Source: Phycisphaerae bacterium (lineage in GTDB: Bacteria > Planctomycetota > Phycisphaerae > Phycisphaerales > UBA1924). Taken from it: a stretch of DNA of 64,000 nucleotides. Below the pieces are notes generated by a model. The model was not told where the DNA came from. It ran no database searches and saw nothing but the letters and a program-made list of their open reading frames with translations. The stretch's first letter is position 1. The number at the start of each line of letters is the position of its first letter. Location: NCBI GenBank assembly GCA_014192545.1, contig BJHL01000003.1, positions 248,001-312,000 on the forward strand, given 5' to 3'. Positions 32,241-41,799 of the stretch are shown piece after piece. The translations under genes and the position numbers were made by a program.

Positions 32241-33365
32241 TCAGCGTGCCAGCCCCGCCTGCTCCGGAAACTGCCCCAAGCTGTGCGTGCGCATGGTTTT
32301 CTTCTGCAGTTCAAGTTCGGGCGTGAGGGTTGCGAAGACGTGGTCGAAGATGTCGTCGGTCGAGGGCTTGGCGATAGTTTCGGCAGCCTTAATCACGTCC
32401 GCCACCATCACCTTGGCTTCTTCATCAAGTTGCCGCTGCTTCTCGTCGTTCCACAGACCCTTGGCGGTCAGGTACTTTCGCAGGCGAATGATGGGGTCTT
32501 TGCCGACCCAGGCTTCGACTTCCTTGGGGTCGCGATATCGGCGGGCATCGTCGGCGGTTGTGTGGTCCGCAAGGCGATACGTCACAGCTTCGATGAACGT
32601 CGGGCCGCCGCCGGACTTGGCTCGCTTGGCGGCGTCACGCGTGACTTTGTAGACCGCAATAAGGTCGTTGCCGTCAACTTGCATGCAGGGAATGTCGTAA
32701 CCAATGGCTCGCTGGGCGACGGTTTCGTTGTTCATCTGGCTTTCGCGCGGCACGCTGATGGCCCACTGATTGTTCTGGCAGAAGAAAATCGTCGGCGTTT
32801 GGAAAACGGCGGCGAAGTTCAGAGCCTCGTGCACGTCGCCTTCGCTGGTTGCGCCGTCGCCGAAGTACGTGATCGCGAGTTTCTTCTCGCCGCGCATTTT
32901 GAAGGCCCACGAAATGCCAACGGCGTGCAGCGGCTGCGTGCCGATGGGAATGCAGAGGGGAGTTTGGCAAACGCCGGGCGGAATTTGGTTGCCACGTTCG
33001 TCGCCCATCCAGTGCAGCAGCACGTAGTGCATGGGCAGGCCATGCATCCACAGCGCCGCGTTCTCGCGATAGCAAGGCACGAGCCAGTCGCTGCCGCGTT
33101 CGAGGGCGTAGGCACTGCCGATCGCGGCGGCTTCCTGGCCTTTGTTCTGCGGATAGGTGCCCATGCGGCCTGAACGTTGCAACTTGAACGCGGTTTCATC
33201 AAGGGCGCGGCACTTGCCCATGTAGATGAACAACTCGAGGGTTTCTTCATCCTTGAGGACGGGCGTACCGTCGGGGTTCTTCGCGAGTTCTTGGTCAACG
33301 ACGCCGTGCTCGTCCATGATTTGGAGGTGCTCGACGTTGGCTCCGTAGACGGTTCGAATGGGCAT
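32241..33365 (-). CDS. pdhA: Pyruvate dehydrogenase E1 component, alpha subunit
   Basis: 374 residues from ATG 33365. The thiamine-diphosphate motif is GDGATSEGDVHEALNFAAVF, ending in CQNNQWAIS. Other E1-alpha features are RSGRMGTYPQNKGQEAAAIG, CYRENAALW and the phosphorylation-loop-like YRLADHTTADDARRYR. It decarboxylates pyruvate (or a branched-chain 2-oxo acid) and passes the acyl group to E2. The E1-beta, E2 and E3 genes are not adjacent. It is divergent from serS. Confidence 0.88.
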   Translation of the reverse strand: MPIRTVYGANVEHLQIMDEHGVVDQELAKNPDGTPVLKDEETLELFIYMGKCRALDETAFKLQRSGRMGTYPQNKGQEAAAIGSAYALERGSDWLVPCYRENAALWMHGLPMHYVLLHWMGDERGNQIPPGVCQTPLCIPIGTQPLHAVGISWAFKMRGEKKLAITYFGDGATSEGDVHEALNFAAVFQTPTIFFCQNNQWAISVPRESQMNNETVAQRAIGYDIPCMQVDGNDLIAVYKVTRDAAKRAKSGGGPTFIEAVTYRLADHTTADDARRYRDPKEVEAWVGKDPIIRLRKYLTAKGLWNDEKQRQLDEEAKVMVADVIKAAETIAKPSTDDIFDHVFATLTPELELQKKTMRTHSLGQFPEQAGLAR

Positions 33366-33472
33366 AGCCAAGCGTAGTACGGCAGGTTGCCGTGGAGAAA
33401 TCGGCGTGCCGAAAGCGGACGGGGCGACTGGAAAGGCAGGCGGCGTCACGGGCGGGTTCCTATCCTCGCCGC

Positions 33473-34852
33473 ATGATTGACTTGAAGGCCCTTCGCGAGA
33501 ATCCCGCCCGTTTTGCGCTTGGTGCAAAGGCCAAGAATGTGCACGTTGACATCGACAAGTTGCTGCAACTTGACGAGAAGAAGCGTGGCATCACGATTGA
33601 ACGTGAGAAGCTACGCAGTGAACAGAACCGGCTGAGCAAAGAAGCTGGGCCGCAAATTGGCAAGTTGCAAGGTGCGCTCAAGGGCGTGAGCGGCGACGCG
33701 CGGGCGGCGATTGAGAAACAACTTGAGGAACTCAAGGAAGCACCGGCGAAGATGAAAGCGGCGATTCAGGAACTCGAAGCGCAAGAGCAGGCTCTTGAGC
33801 CTCAGATTTTGGATTTGCTGCTGCAAGTGCCGCTGCCGCCTGATGGCGATGTGCCGGTGGGCAAGGGCAGCGATGACAATGTGGAGATCAAGCGTTGGAA
33901 CCCTGTGGGCTTTGACGTGAGCAAGAGCTTTGAGGTCAACAAGGGCTTCAAGCCCAAGACGCACTTGGAACTGCTGCGCGATCTCAAACTTGCTGATTTT
34001 GAACGCGGCGTGAAGCTTGCGGGCTCACGCAGCTACATCTTGAGTGGCATGGGCATGCGGCTGCATCAGGCAGTTTTGCAATACGCGTTCAATTACATGA
34101 TCGACAAGCACGGCTTTGTTCCCATGAGCGTGCCGACGATTGTGCGTGAAGAGACCATGGTGGGTACCGGCTTTTTTCCTGCCGGTCGCGAACAGGCGTA
34201 TCACGTTGAGGAAAGCAAACGCGGCGGCGGCTACGACTTGTTCTTGACGGGCACGGGCGAAGTGGGACTGATGGGCGTGCACAGCGGCGAAATTCTCGAT
34301 GAATCGCAACTGCCCATTCGCTACGTGACGGTTTCGCCTTGCTATCGGCGTGAAGCTGGCGCAGCGGGTAAAGACACGGCGGGGCTGTACCGCATTCACC
34401 AGTTTGACAAAGTTGAGCAGGTGGTGATTTGCAAGGCCGACGAAGCCGAGAGCCGCGCGTGGCACAAGAAGATGATCGGCTTTGTCGAAGAGCTTTTGCA
34501 GAGCATGGAGATTCCGTATCGGTTGTTGCAATGCTGCACGGGCGACTTGGGCGTGAAGAACGCCGACATGGTGGACGTGGAAAGCTGGATGCCCAGCCGA
34601 GATGGTTACGGCGAAACGCACAGTGCGTCGCGGTTGTATGACTTCCAGTGCCGGCGGCTCAACATGCGTTACCGCGCGGGCGGCGACGCGGGCAAGGGCG
34701 AGACGACCTTCTGCCACAGCCTCAACAACACGGTACTGGCATCGCCGCGCTTCTTGATTCCGCTGTTGGAGATCCATCAGCAGAAAGACGGCAGCATCAA
34801 CGTGCCCAGCGTGCTGCGGCCTTACATGGGCGGGGCGGAGGTCATTCGCTGA
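33473..34852 (+). CDS. serS: Seryl-tRNA synthetase
   Basis: 459 residues from ATG 33473 (MIDLKALRENPARF); the upstream in-frame extension is not conserved-looking. The N-terminal long coiled-coil arm (residues ~30-110) binds the tRNA-Ser long variable arm. Class II catalytic motifs follow: CYRREAGAAGKDTAGLYRIH (motif 2) and LEIHQQKDGSINVPSVLRPY (motif 3). A strong terminator follows. Confidence 0.95.
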   Translation: MIDLKALRENPARFALGAKAKNVHVDIDKLLQLDEKKRGITIEREKLRSEQNRLSKEAGPQIGKLQGALKGVSGDARAAIEKQLEELKEAPAKMKAAIQELEAQEQALEPQILDLLLQVPLPPDGDVPVGKGSDDNVEIKRWNPVGFDVSKSFEVNKGFKPKTHLELLRDLKLADFERGVKLAGSRSYILSGMGMRLHQAVLQYAFNYMIDKHGFVPMSVPTIVREETMVGTGFFPAGREQAYHVEESKRGGGYDLFLTGTGEVGLMGVHSGEILDESQLPIRYVTVSPCYRREAGAAGKDTAGLYRIHQFDKVEQVVICKADEAESRAWHKKMIGFVEELLQSMEIPYRLLQCCTGDLGVKNADMVDVESWMPSRDGYGETHSASRLYDFQCRRLNMRYRAGGDAGKGETTFCHSLNNTVLASPRFLIPLLEIHQQKDGSINVPSVLRPYMGGAEVIR

Positions 34853-34891
34853 GTGCGGGACTGACGCGCGTCGATCAAATAACGAAAGAAG

Positions 34892-34925
34892 AAACGCCGA
34901 GAATCTCGCGATTCTCGGCGTTTTT
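34892..34925. terminator. Bidirectional terminator between serS and the S41 protease
   Basis: AAACGCCGAGAATC (34892-34905) pairs perfectly with its complement (34910-34923) around TCGC, followed by Ts on the plus strand. The A-rich left flank also gives a U-rich tail on the minus strand. Confidence 0.85.
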
Positions 34926-34948
34926 CGTTCATGCGAGCAAAGCGATGC

Positions 34949-37291
34949 TTACGGATTCGTCGCGATCTTCGCCGCGTCTGCCGCAGTGCGAGCCTTCAGC
35001 AGCAGCACGGCAGCTTCCACTTGCAGGTCGATGCCCTTGGTGACCAAGTCATCGGGGTTGGGCTGCTCAGTCTGATCCTGGCGCTGCACCACGCCGAGTT
35101 CGTTGATGGGCAGCACATCGGCGTTGCGCCGCAGCGTGCTGGCTTTGCTGATTTGGTCAGGCAGCATCTCAACATGCATGTTGGGTTCAACGCCCCAGAC
35201 CGTCTTGCCCGGACGCTTATGGATGATGCTGCGATCAGGCAGCATGTAGTGAGCGGTAGTGAGCTTCAAGAAAGCGTTCGCAGTGACAGGCCACACGTTT
35301 TGCACGCTGCCTTTGCCGAAGCTGCGCTGACCAAGCACCAACGCGTCGATGTCGCGCGTCTTGCTGTACACGCTGATGGCGCCGCTGACGATCTCGCTCG
35401 CGCTCGCGCTGCTCTCGTTCACAAGCACGACCACCGGAATGTCGCTCAGCGTCGCACGCTTGGCGTTGGTGTACCACTCGGTTTCTTCAATGCCGCCAGC
35501 CTTGCGAGCACTGACGATGGGCTCGTGATCAAAGGGCAGGAATCGCTGCGCGATCATGCCCGCTTGATCCAGCAAGCCGCCCGGATTGAAGCGAAGATCA
35601 AAAACCAAGCCTTTCAGGCCTGATTGCTTCATTTGGCGAATCGCGGCATCGAGTTCATCCGTCGAAGTGTCGGCGAACTGGCTCAGTCGCACGTAGCCGA
35701 TCTGTGCTTCCTTATCGACAAACCAGTCCCAGGCATCTTCGCGAATGCCGCTGCGCTTCCAGCCTTTGATGCTGGGCACTTTGATGATTGATCGGCTCAG
35801 TGCGAACTCAAGATACTGCTTGTCGGGCTTGCCCGCTTCGTAGCCTTCGTCGTCGGTGGCATCGTCTTCAGGCGTAACAGGATCATCGCTGCGTTCCACG
35901 CTCAGCGTCACAGTGGTGCCCTCGCGGCCTGTGATGAGATCGACAACTTGATCAAGCGAAAGACCAAAGACGCTCTTGCCGTCAACTTTGCTGATGATGT
36001 CTGCGGGATGCAGCCCCGCTCGCTGCGCGGGTGTGCCTTCAAGCGGCGTCACGACCTTCACGCGCTGCTCGGGGTCCATCTCAATCTGCACGCCCACGCC
36101 CACAAACCGGCCTTGCGTGTTGCGATTGAACCGCGCGACTTCATCGGGCCAAATGATGGTGCTGTATTCGTCCAGCTTGCCAAACGCGCCCACGCCAAAT
36201 TCGTGCAGCATCGCTGCAACAGGTGCACGCACGCTGGTTTCGTTCGCCGCAAGCACGCGGTCGAGCATGCCTTCAACTTGGAACGCGTCGTACTGCGTGG
36301 GCGACTGCGTGAGGCTTCGCTGCTCGCGCGTAACCGCATCGAGCATCACCCGGCGGAGGTCTTCATTCTTGACGCCAGCAAAATCAAGCGAGGCTTGCAG
36401 GTCGATCGTCGTGTACATCACTCGCAGCGTTTCAAGCCCTGCCGTGAGCATTTGATTGATGGGCACCTGGTCCACATGCTCGCGCGAGCGCTGCAAGCTG
36501 TTCAAAATGATCTCGCGAGAAACGCCGCTCAGGCGTTCTCGGTAATCGCCACCCACCGGGTTGTACGCGGGCAGTTCCTTGTCGCCTCGCAGCTTGCGGC
36601 GTTCGTTGCTGAGTTCCCACAACCGCTGGGGCACGTACAGCCGCAGCATTTCCTGCCGCTGCACCATCCGGCGGACATCGCCGCGATACGTGCCCGCGAC
36701 GTCGCTGAGCGCATCAAGCAGCACAAACAACTCCGTCGCATCAAGCACGCGATTTTCAGTTTCCGCCGTCTTCGCCATCGTGAGCGCGCGATCGCGCAGC
36801 GTCATCACGCGGTCCATCTGCAGCACAGCGTTGTCGTCTTTCATCACGAACTGCAACTCGATGGCCTTGCCCAGAGCCTTGGCGACGTTCGCAACAGTTT
36901 GCTCGTCTGCGAGCAGTTTGTCCATCTCGCCGCGAATTTTCTCGATCTCGCTTTGCCGATCAAGTTCACGCTGCACGATGTTGCCTGTGTAGGCCTTGAC
37001 GGCCCCCACTACAACCGCGTCGGCATCAGCCACCTTGCCATCGTCCACCATCTTCAGCAAACGATCAACTTCAACTTCATCGCCCGTGCGGGCAGCGTCC
37101 CACACGCTGGTGCCCCACGCGGCCATGGTCATCTGCCGCGGAGCAGCCGCTTTGTCAGCGGCAACGCGCTTGACGCGAAGCCCGGGTTCAGGCATGACAC
37201 TGGACTGACCGGCAGCGAGCGAACCATGCGACAACGCAGCCGCCGCCACAAAGAGAGCGAGCGAAGGCTTCACGCGGGCAAACAAACGCAT
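34949..37291 (-). CDS. Exported S41 C-terminal processing protease with PDZ domain
   Basis: 780 residues from ATG 37291, with AGGAG eight bases upstream. The signal peptide is SLALFVAAAALSHGSLAAG. Residues ~50-390 are a helical N-terminal region not seen in short Ctp enzymes. The PDZ domain is around residues 400-475 (GVGVQIEMDPEQRVKVV, AGLHPADIISKVDGKSV). The catalytic Ser/Lys dyad is Ser630 in NESSASASEIVSGA and Lys660 in RSFGKGSVQN. Such periplasmic proteases trim or degrade envelope proteins. The large N-terminal domain makes it Prc-like. Confidence 0.88.
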   Translation of the reverse strand: MRLFARVKPSLALFVAAAALSHGSLAAGQSSVMPEPGLRVKRVAADKAAAPRQMTMAAWGTSVWDAARTGDEVEVDRLLKMVDDGKVADADAVVVGAVKAYTGNIVQRELDRQSEIEKIRGEMDKLLADEQTVANVAKALGKAIELQFVMKDDNAVLQMDRVMTLRDRALTMAKTAETENRVLDATELFVLLDALSDVAGTYRGDVRRMVQRQEMLRLYVPQRLWELSNERRKLRGDKELPAYNPVGGDYRERLSGVSREIILNSLQRSREHVDQVPINQMLTAGLETLRVMYTTIDLQASLDFAGVKNEDLRRVMLDAVTREQRSLTQSPTQYDAFQVEGMLDRVLAANETSVRAPVAAMLHEFGVGAFGKLDEYSTIIWPDEVARFNRNTQGRFVGVGVQIEMDPEQRVKVVTPLEGTPAQRAGLHPADIISKVDGKSVFGLSLDQVVDLITGREGTTVTLSVERSDDPVTPEDDATDDEGYEAGKPDKQYLEFALSRSIIKVPSIKGWKRSGIREDAWDWFVDKEAQIGYVRLSQFADTSTDELDAAIRQMKQSGLKGLVFDLRFNPGGLLDQAGMIAQRFLPFDHEPIVSARKAGGIEETEWYTNAKRATLSDIPVVVLVNESSASASEIVSGAISVYSKTRDIDALVLGQRSFGKGSVQNVWPVTANAFLKLTTAHYMLPDRSIIHKRPGKTVWGVEPNMHVEMLPDQISKASTLRRNADVLPINELGVVQRQDQTEQPNPDDLVTKGIDLQVEAAVLLLKARTAADAAKIATNP

Positions 37292-37535
37292 GTGTGTACT
37301 CCTGCGGCGGGCATCCGCATCTGGCTAAGGCTTGGTGCCTCGTCGCCCTTGCAAACTCACTGAAGGACCTTCACGTTCGACGCACGCAAGCGGCGAAAGT
37401 TCAGTGTCCCATCGACCAACCTACCCATGGCAATCACAGGCAGCGTATTACCGCGCATGACTCGCCGCTATCGGACATCAGTACGCGTTACCGTCGGTAC
37501 TTGGTTCGCCAGCGGAGCCCGAACGTTTCCGGGCG

Positions 37536-38705
37536 TTAGGGTGATTTTGCGTGCGGCGACTCGCCCCGCGAAATCGCTTGGCCCGCGCCGGTTCGCACGG
37601 TTTCTTTCATAAACGCCTGATATTTGTCGTTCAGGGTTTCGGTTGGTATGCCGGTGTAGGCACTCAAAACATCAATACCGCGCCGCCGCATCGCATGAAT
37701 GGAAGCTGATCGACCGCCAAACTTGTCGCGAATTTTCGCTCGCAGCGTCCCGGCTTGCGCGTCTTTGAACATTTCAACAAATGGCTCGCGATACGCACCG
37801 TCGTCACCTTCCATCAGGAACAACGTGAGTGCCCAAACTTGTGCGTAGTAGTCCAGCGGGCTGTCGCCGCCGCGAGACATGAGGTCTTGCGGTGCTTCGC
37901 GCAGCAACTCTCCGAGTGAAAGCGTGCGATCCTCCGCGACGGCTTCACGCAGTTGACCGAATCGCTCCCAGTTGGCCCAAGGCAAGAACTGTGGCGTGGT
38001 GCGGTCGCTGGTGGTCCAGCGGAAACCTTCCATGTACGTTGCGATGCCCTCTTCGTACACGATGGGCAGCGGATCTTCAAAGTTGTTCTGCGTGTACTGG
38101 TGCCAGCCTTCGTGCGCGGTGATGGTGAACGTGTCACGCCGTCCAATATCCCACAGAACGGCCTTGCCACGGGCCGCAAAACCGCCGCGGGCGATTTGCA
38201 AATATGGGTCGGCGTCCGAGCCCATCACTCGCAGCGTGAGGCGTTCCCACTGCGGGCGATTGCCCATGATGAACGTGTCCATCGGTGCATCCGGCGCGGG
38301 GAGCGGCGCGAGCACCGACGTGTAATGCTTGAGTGCAGCTTCGGCGAAGGTCGGTAGCCGCGTCAGCATGGCCTCGCTGGTTGCCGTGGTATAGATGCGG
38401 TAGTTGGTTGTGCTGATGAGTTTGCCCGCGGTGGTTTCAAACGTCCACGCTTCAGTTGTGATGATGGGTGCCGCAGTTTCGACGGGCGCGGGCTCTGTCA
38501 CAAGCCCCATTGCGCCGCTGGTCATCGCGGGAGATGTCGTGCTGCGCGAATCACTCGAGCAGGATGCGATGGTGAGAGCAAGTCCCGCGATCGCCGCGAT
38601 CGCGAGTCGAGTCAAGCCTCGCCCAGCATCAGACAACTTGACGAGCCGCAAGCCCGGCATCTTTGAAAACGTTCGCGATGGCAACTCAAGAGGCGTGGGC
38701 AGCAT
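37536..38705 (-). CDS. Lipoprotein with HExxH zinc-peptidase-like motif
   Basis: 389 residues from ATG 38705, with GGAGG five bases upstream. The membrane/lipobox segment is LAIAAIAGLALTIASC. Around residue 200 ITAHEGWHQYTQNNF supplies HEGWH, and about 20 residues later IVYEEGIATYMEG supplies the third Glu of a gluzincin-type site. The arrangement resembles DUF1570/peptidase MA-like proteins. It is probably a surface or periplasmic zinc hydrolase. The first ~35 residues before the membrane segment are unusually long for a lipoprotein signal, so an internal start is possible. Confidence 0.65.
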   Translation of the reverse strand: MLPTPLELPSRTFSKMPGLRLVKLSDAGRGLTRLAIAAIAGLALTIASCSSDSRSTTSPAMTSGAMGLVTEPAPVETAAPIITTEAWTFETTAGKLISTTNYRIYTTATSEAMLTRLPTFAEAALKHYTSVLAPLPAPDAPMDTFIMGNRPQWERLTLRVMGSDADPYLQIARGGFAARGKAVLWDIGRRDTFTITAHEGWHQYTQNNFEDPLPIVYEEGIATYMEGFRWTTSDRTTPQFLPWANWERFGQLREAVAEDRTLSLGELLREAPQDLMSRGGDSPLDYYAQVWALTLFLMEGDDGAYREPFVEMFKDAQAGTLRAKIRDKFGGRSASIHAMRRRGIDVLSAYTGIPTETLNDKYQAFMKETVRTGAGQAISRGESPHAKSP

Positions 38706-38816
38706 GCAACCTCCGGCGTGACAGACAATGTACGGTTCGCCACCGCTCGCGGTTGGATGCCACTGGCTGGAATCCAGTCTGCGAATGTGAATTTTCGCCT
38801 CAGCCGCCCGCGCGTT

Positions 38817-40448
38817 TCAGCTTTTGGCGTGCTTTCGCCACACGTCCTGCTTGGCAAACCCCTCCCGCCGATCCGGAAAGTCCAGCCGCAGATGACAGCC
38901 GCGACTTTCCTCGCGCCACAACGCCGCTCGGGCCATGACCGCGCCCACCAGCAGCATGTTTTGCGTCTCCCAGCCGAAGGGCTCGTCGAAGATTTTGTCG
39001 AGCGTGTAGCGACCCCAGAAGTCGATCATCTCGGCGACGCCTTGCAGCTTCGCGCCCGTCCGCTCGATGCCAACATTCTTCCACATCGCGCTACGCAAAC
39101 TGCTACGCACGTCCGTCAAATCCAATTCGCCGCGATCGCTGGGGCGAATATCGCTCACGACGCTGACAGGCCCCGGACGCGGCAGACTGCGCGAGCCGTT
39201 CCAACCATCCGCCGCAGCATCACCCGCGATTGCGCCGAAAACCAACCCCTCCAATAGCGAATTGCTCGCAAGCCGATTCGCCCCGTGCAAGCCGGTGCAC
39301 GCAACTTCGCCCGCGGCGAGCAAGCCTGGCACATTGGTCCGCGCGCGAGCGTCGGTCTTCACGCCGCCCACCATGTAGTGCGCGGCGGGGTGAATCGGCA
39401 CGAGATCCGTCTGTGCGTTGAGGTCAAACTTCTTCAGCAGTTCCGCGAAGCCCAAGAAACGTTCGTTGATGTCGCTGATGTGCCGACAATCCAGGTAAAC
39501 CTTGCCGCCGCCTTGGCGAGCAAGTTGCCTCACGATGGCCTGACTGACGACATCGCGCGGCGCGAGTTCCGCCATCGGATGCACGCCCAGCATGAATCGG
39601 TTTTTCGCTTCATCAAGCAAGTACGCACCCGCGCCGCGAATGGCTTCAGTAATCAAACTTCGCGATGCACCCGCCAGATACAGCGTGGTGGGGTGAAACT
39701 GCATGTACGCCATGTCGGCGAGCGTCGCACCTGCGCGGTACGCCATCGCCAATCCATCCGCCGTCGCCTGCGGCGGATTGGTCGTTTCGCGAAAGAGCAC
39801 GCCGCTACCGCCAGCAGCAAGAATCGTGCTGCGAGCCCAGATCATCTGCAAACCAAACTTGGGATGATGCGTGATGGCCCCCATGACAGGCGAGCCTTCG
39901 CCATCATTGGGAGTAATCAAATCAAGCGCGAAGCAGTTAGAAAAAACTCGCACGCCAGCAGTTTGCTTCACACGTTCAACGAGCACCTGCTGCACTTCCG
40001 CGCCTGTTGCGTCACCGCCCGCGTGAATAATGCGATGAGCCGCGTGGCCCCCTTCACGCCCCAGCATCACTTTGCCACCGGCATCGCGATCAACCCGCAT
40101 GCCCCACGCGAACATCTCCTCGATCCGTTTTGGCCCTTGCTCAATCACCATTCGCACGACTGCTTCATCGCACGCGCCCGCGCCGGCGGCCAACGTGTCC
40201 TGAACATGGCTCTCGATGGTGTCCTGCGGATCAAGCACGGTCGCCACGCCGCCTTGGGCCCACGCAGTATTAGTGTGCCGAAAATCACCCTTGGCAAGCA
40301 CGATGACTTCACCATGCTGCGCAGCCGCAATCGCCGCCCGCATGCCAGCGACGCCTCCGCCAATCACCAGCGTGTCGGTGAAAATCTGCGGCAGCAGCGA
40401 CGAGCGAAACGGAATCAGGAATCGACGCGAGTCGAAAACTACATGCAT
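38817..40448 (-). CDS. nadB: L-aspartate oxidase
   Basis: 543 residues from ATG 40448. FAD-binding LVIGGGVAGMRAAIAAA, substrate/FAD segments NTAWAQGGVATVL and AHRIIHAGGDATG, MQFHPTTLYLAG, EAIRGAGAYLLDE, and GLHGANRLASNSLLEGLVFG identify NadB rather than succinate dehydrogenase. It oxidises aspartate to iminoaspartate, the first step of NAD synthesis. NadA and NadC are not adjacent. Confidence 0.92.
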   Translation of the reverse strand: MHVVFDSRRFLIPFRSSLLPQIFTDTLVIGGGVAGMRAAIAAAQHGEVIVLAKGDFRHTNTAWAQGGVATVLDPQDTIESHVQDTLAAGAGACDEAVVRMVIEQGPKRIEEMFAWGMRVDRDAGGKVMLGREGGHAAHRIIHAGGDATGAEVQQVLVERVKQTAGVRVFSNCFALDLITPNDGEGSPVMGAITHHPKFGLQMIWARSTILAAGGSGVLFRETTNPPQATADGLAMAYRAGATLADMAYMQFHPTTLYLAGASRSLITEAIRGAGAYLLDEAKNRFMLGVHPMAELAPRDVVSQAIVRQLARQGGGKVYLDCRHISDINERFLGFAELLKKFDLNAQTDLVPIHPAAHYMVGGVKTDARARTNVPGLLAAGEVACTGLHGANRLASNSLLEGLVFGAIAGDAAADGWNGSRSLPRPGPVSVVSDIRPSDRGELDLTDVRSSLRSAMWKNVGIERTGAKLQGVAEMIDFWGRYTLDKIFDEPFGWETQNMLLVGAVMARAALWREESRGCHLRLDFPDRREGFAKQDVWRKHAKS

Positions 40449-40511
40449 TGGGGCATCATACGAGAACAGGCCACAACCACGAAGGCACCGGCACGTTCAT
40501 CGCCTTTGAAT

Positions 40512-40928
40512 TCACTCTTCCCGGCGGAAGACCGCAACGACATCTTCAATAGGCACAACATACAGGCGATTGCCGCCCTCAAAATCCACGGGAATCGCGT
40601 GCTTGGGGTGAAAGAGCACGCGGTCGTAACGCTCCAGCGGATAGTTCTCATCACGCTCGACCTCAGCCGAGATCGTGAGAATGCGGCCCGTCAACGTGGG
40701 AATCTCGACTTTGTCGGGCAGGTGGATGCCGGCCTTGGTCTGCTTCTTGTCGTCGTCTTTGCGAATGAGCACGCGCTTGCCGATGGGCTCGACAACTTCC
40801 AGCCCGCGTCCGGACGCAGTTTTGTCGGAGCCAGATTTGTCTGAACCCGGTTTGTCTGAACCAGGTTTGTCCGGCGAGGGCTTCTCGGGCGTGGCGTCGT
40901 CGTCGGGTTTCTTGGGAGTCTTTGCCAT
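40512..40928 (-). CDS. Cpn10/GroES-like co-chaperonin with disordered N-terminal repeat arm
   Basis: 138 residues from ATG 40928. Residues ~45-138 fit the GroES fold (VVEPIGKRVLIRKDDDKKQT, KAGIHLPDK, YDRVLFHPKHAIPVDFEG, YVVPIEDVVAVF). The mobile-loop region TKAGIHLPDKVEIPTL resembles the GroEL-binding loop, TxGGIxLPD. Residues 1-44 are Lys/Asp/Ser/Pro-rich, with tandem KPGSD units encoded by a 15-bp repeat (about 40830-40880). No groEL is adjacent, so it may be a second, specialised GroES. Confidence 0.75.
   Translation of the reverse strand: MAKTPKKPDDDATPEKPSPDKPGSDKPGSDKSGSDKTASGRGLEVVEPIGKRVLIRKDDDKKQTKAGIHLPDKVEIPTLTGRILTISAEVERDENYPLERYDRVLFHPKHAIPVDFEGGNRLYVVPIEDVVAVFRREE
40829..40880. 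repeat. 15-bp tandem repeat inside the Cpn10-like gene
   Basis: Four imperfect 15-bp copies (GTTTGTCTGAACCAG type on the plus strand), encoding alternating KPGSD/KSGSD units. Confidence 0.65.
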
Positions 40929-41116
40929 AGCTGTGTTAGAGAATAGTGGTGCTGACGCGGTTTGGATGCACATTGCAAAATCTGGTGTCGGTCGCCACAC
41001 CGCAGGGACCGTAGCAGCGTCCGGCGGCTTGCTAACATGCCGGTCGGTTCGAGTGACGCAGCGTTCCGTCGGCGGGCCGACACGTGCCGCATTCTCACCA
41101 GTTTTGAGGCTCCACT

Positions 41117-41650
41117 TTGCAAGACCTCCACAAACTCATTCTCGATGTGCCCGATTTCCCCAAGCCGGGAGTGCTTTTCAAGGATTTCACGCCGCTGCTG
41201 GGCGATCCGCGCGGGCTCGCGCTCGCCATCGAATACATGACCAACCCCTTCCGCGGCATGAACATCGACACGGTGGTGGGTGCCGAAAGCCGGGGATTCA
41301 TCTTCGGCATCGCCGTCGCGCAAGCCCTGAGTGCAGGCTTCGTGCCCGTGCGCAAGGCTGGCAAGCTGCCTCGCCAGGTCCGCAGCGTGCAGTACGCCCT
41401 CGAATACGGCACAGATCGGCTCGAGATGCATGCCGACGCGCTTGCCAAAGCCAAACGCGTGCTGATCGTCGACGATCTACTCGCAACCGGCGGCACGCTC
41501 GAAGCCTGCGCCCAGCTTGTACGCGAAACTTCGAAGCCCACTGGCGGCGTTGAAATCGTCGGCATCAGCGTGCTGATTGAACTGACCAGCCTGAGCGGTG
41601 CCCGAAAAATCCGCGACTGCGGCTTGGTGCAGAGTGCGCTGAAGTACTGA
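41117..41650 (+). CDS. apt: Adenine phosphoribosyltransferase
   Basis: 177 residues from TTG 41117, with GAGG seven bases upstream; no ATG fits the conserved N-terminus (MQDLHKLILDVPDFPKPG). Family motifs: GVLFKDFTPLL, GAESRGFIFG, and the PRPP loop VLIVDDLLATGGTLEAC. It salvages adenine to AMP. Followed by a strong terminator. Confidence 0.92.
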   Translation: MQDLHKLILDVPDFPKPGVLFKDFTPLLGDPRGLALAIEYMTNPFRGMNIDTVVGAESRGFIFGIAVAQALSAGFVPVRKAGKLPRQVRSVQYALEYGTDRLEMHADALAKAKRVLIVDDLLATGGTLEACAQLVRETSKPTGGVEIVGISVLIELTSLSGARKIRDCGLVQSALKY

Positions 41651-41698
41651 AGAACTCGCGCGGCTGAGCGACCAACCAGATTCAACGAACGCCAATGA

Positions 41699-41734
41699 AA
41701 AGACGGCTGCTCGACCAATCGAGCAGCCGTCTTT
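41699..41734. terminator. Bidirectional terminator between apt and the pseudopilin operon
   Basis: AAAGACGGCTGCTCGA-type arm (41699-41714) pairs perfectly with 41719-41734 around a four-base loop. It serves apt and the end of the convergent secretion operon. Confidence 0.85.
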
Positions 41735-41737
41735 GTT

Positions 41738-41790
41738 TTGAACTTCGCACTCAGTACTCTGCACTTCGCACGAAGCACTTCGCACTTCTG
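41738..41790. repeat. CACTTCGCA simple repeat tract
   Basis: Five near-copies of CACTTCGCA/CACTCAGTA in about 50 bases after the terminator. A related tract (CACTTCGTCACT) is at 55310-55350. Confidence 0.55.
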
Positions 41791-41799
41791 CCCCAACCC

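Noticed and set aside
35948..37363. 471-codon plus-strand open frame opposite the S41 protease
   Set aside because: Antisense shadow. The protease frame has signal peptide, PDZ and catalytic motifs.
39285..40844. 519-codon plus-strand open frame opposite nadB and the Cpn10-like gene
   Set aside because: Arg/His/Ala-rich shadow spanning two real minus-strand genes.
41040..41060. GGTTCGAGT resembling a tRNA T-arm
   Set aside because: No matching acceptor, D or anticodon stems around it.
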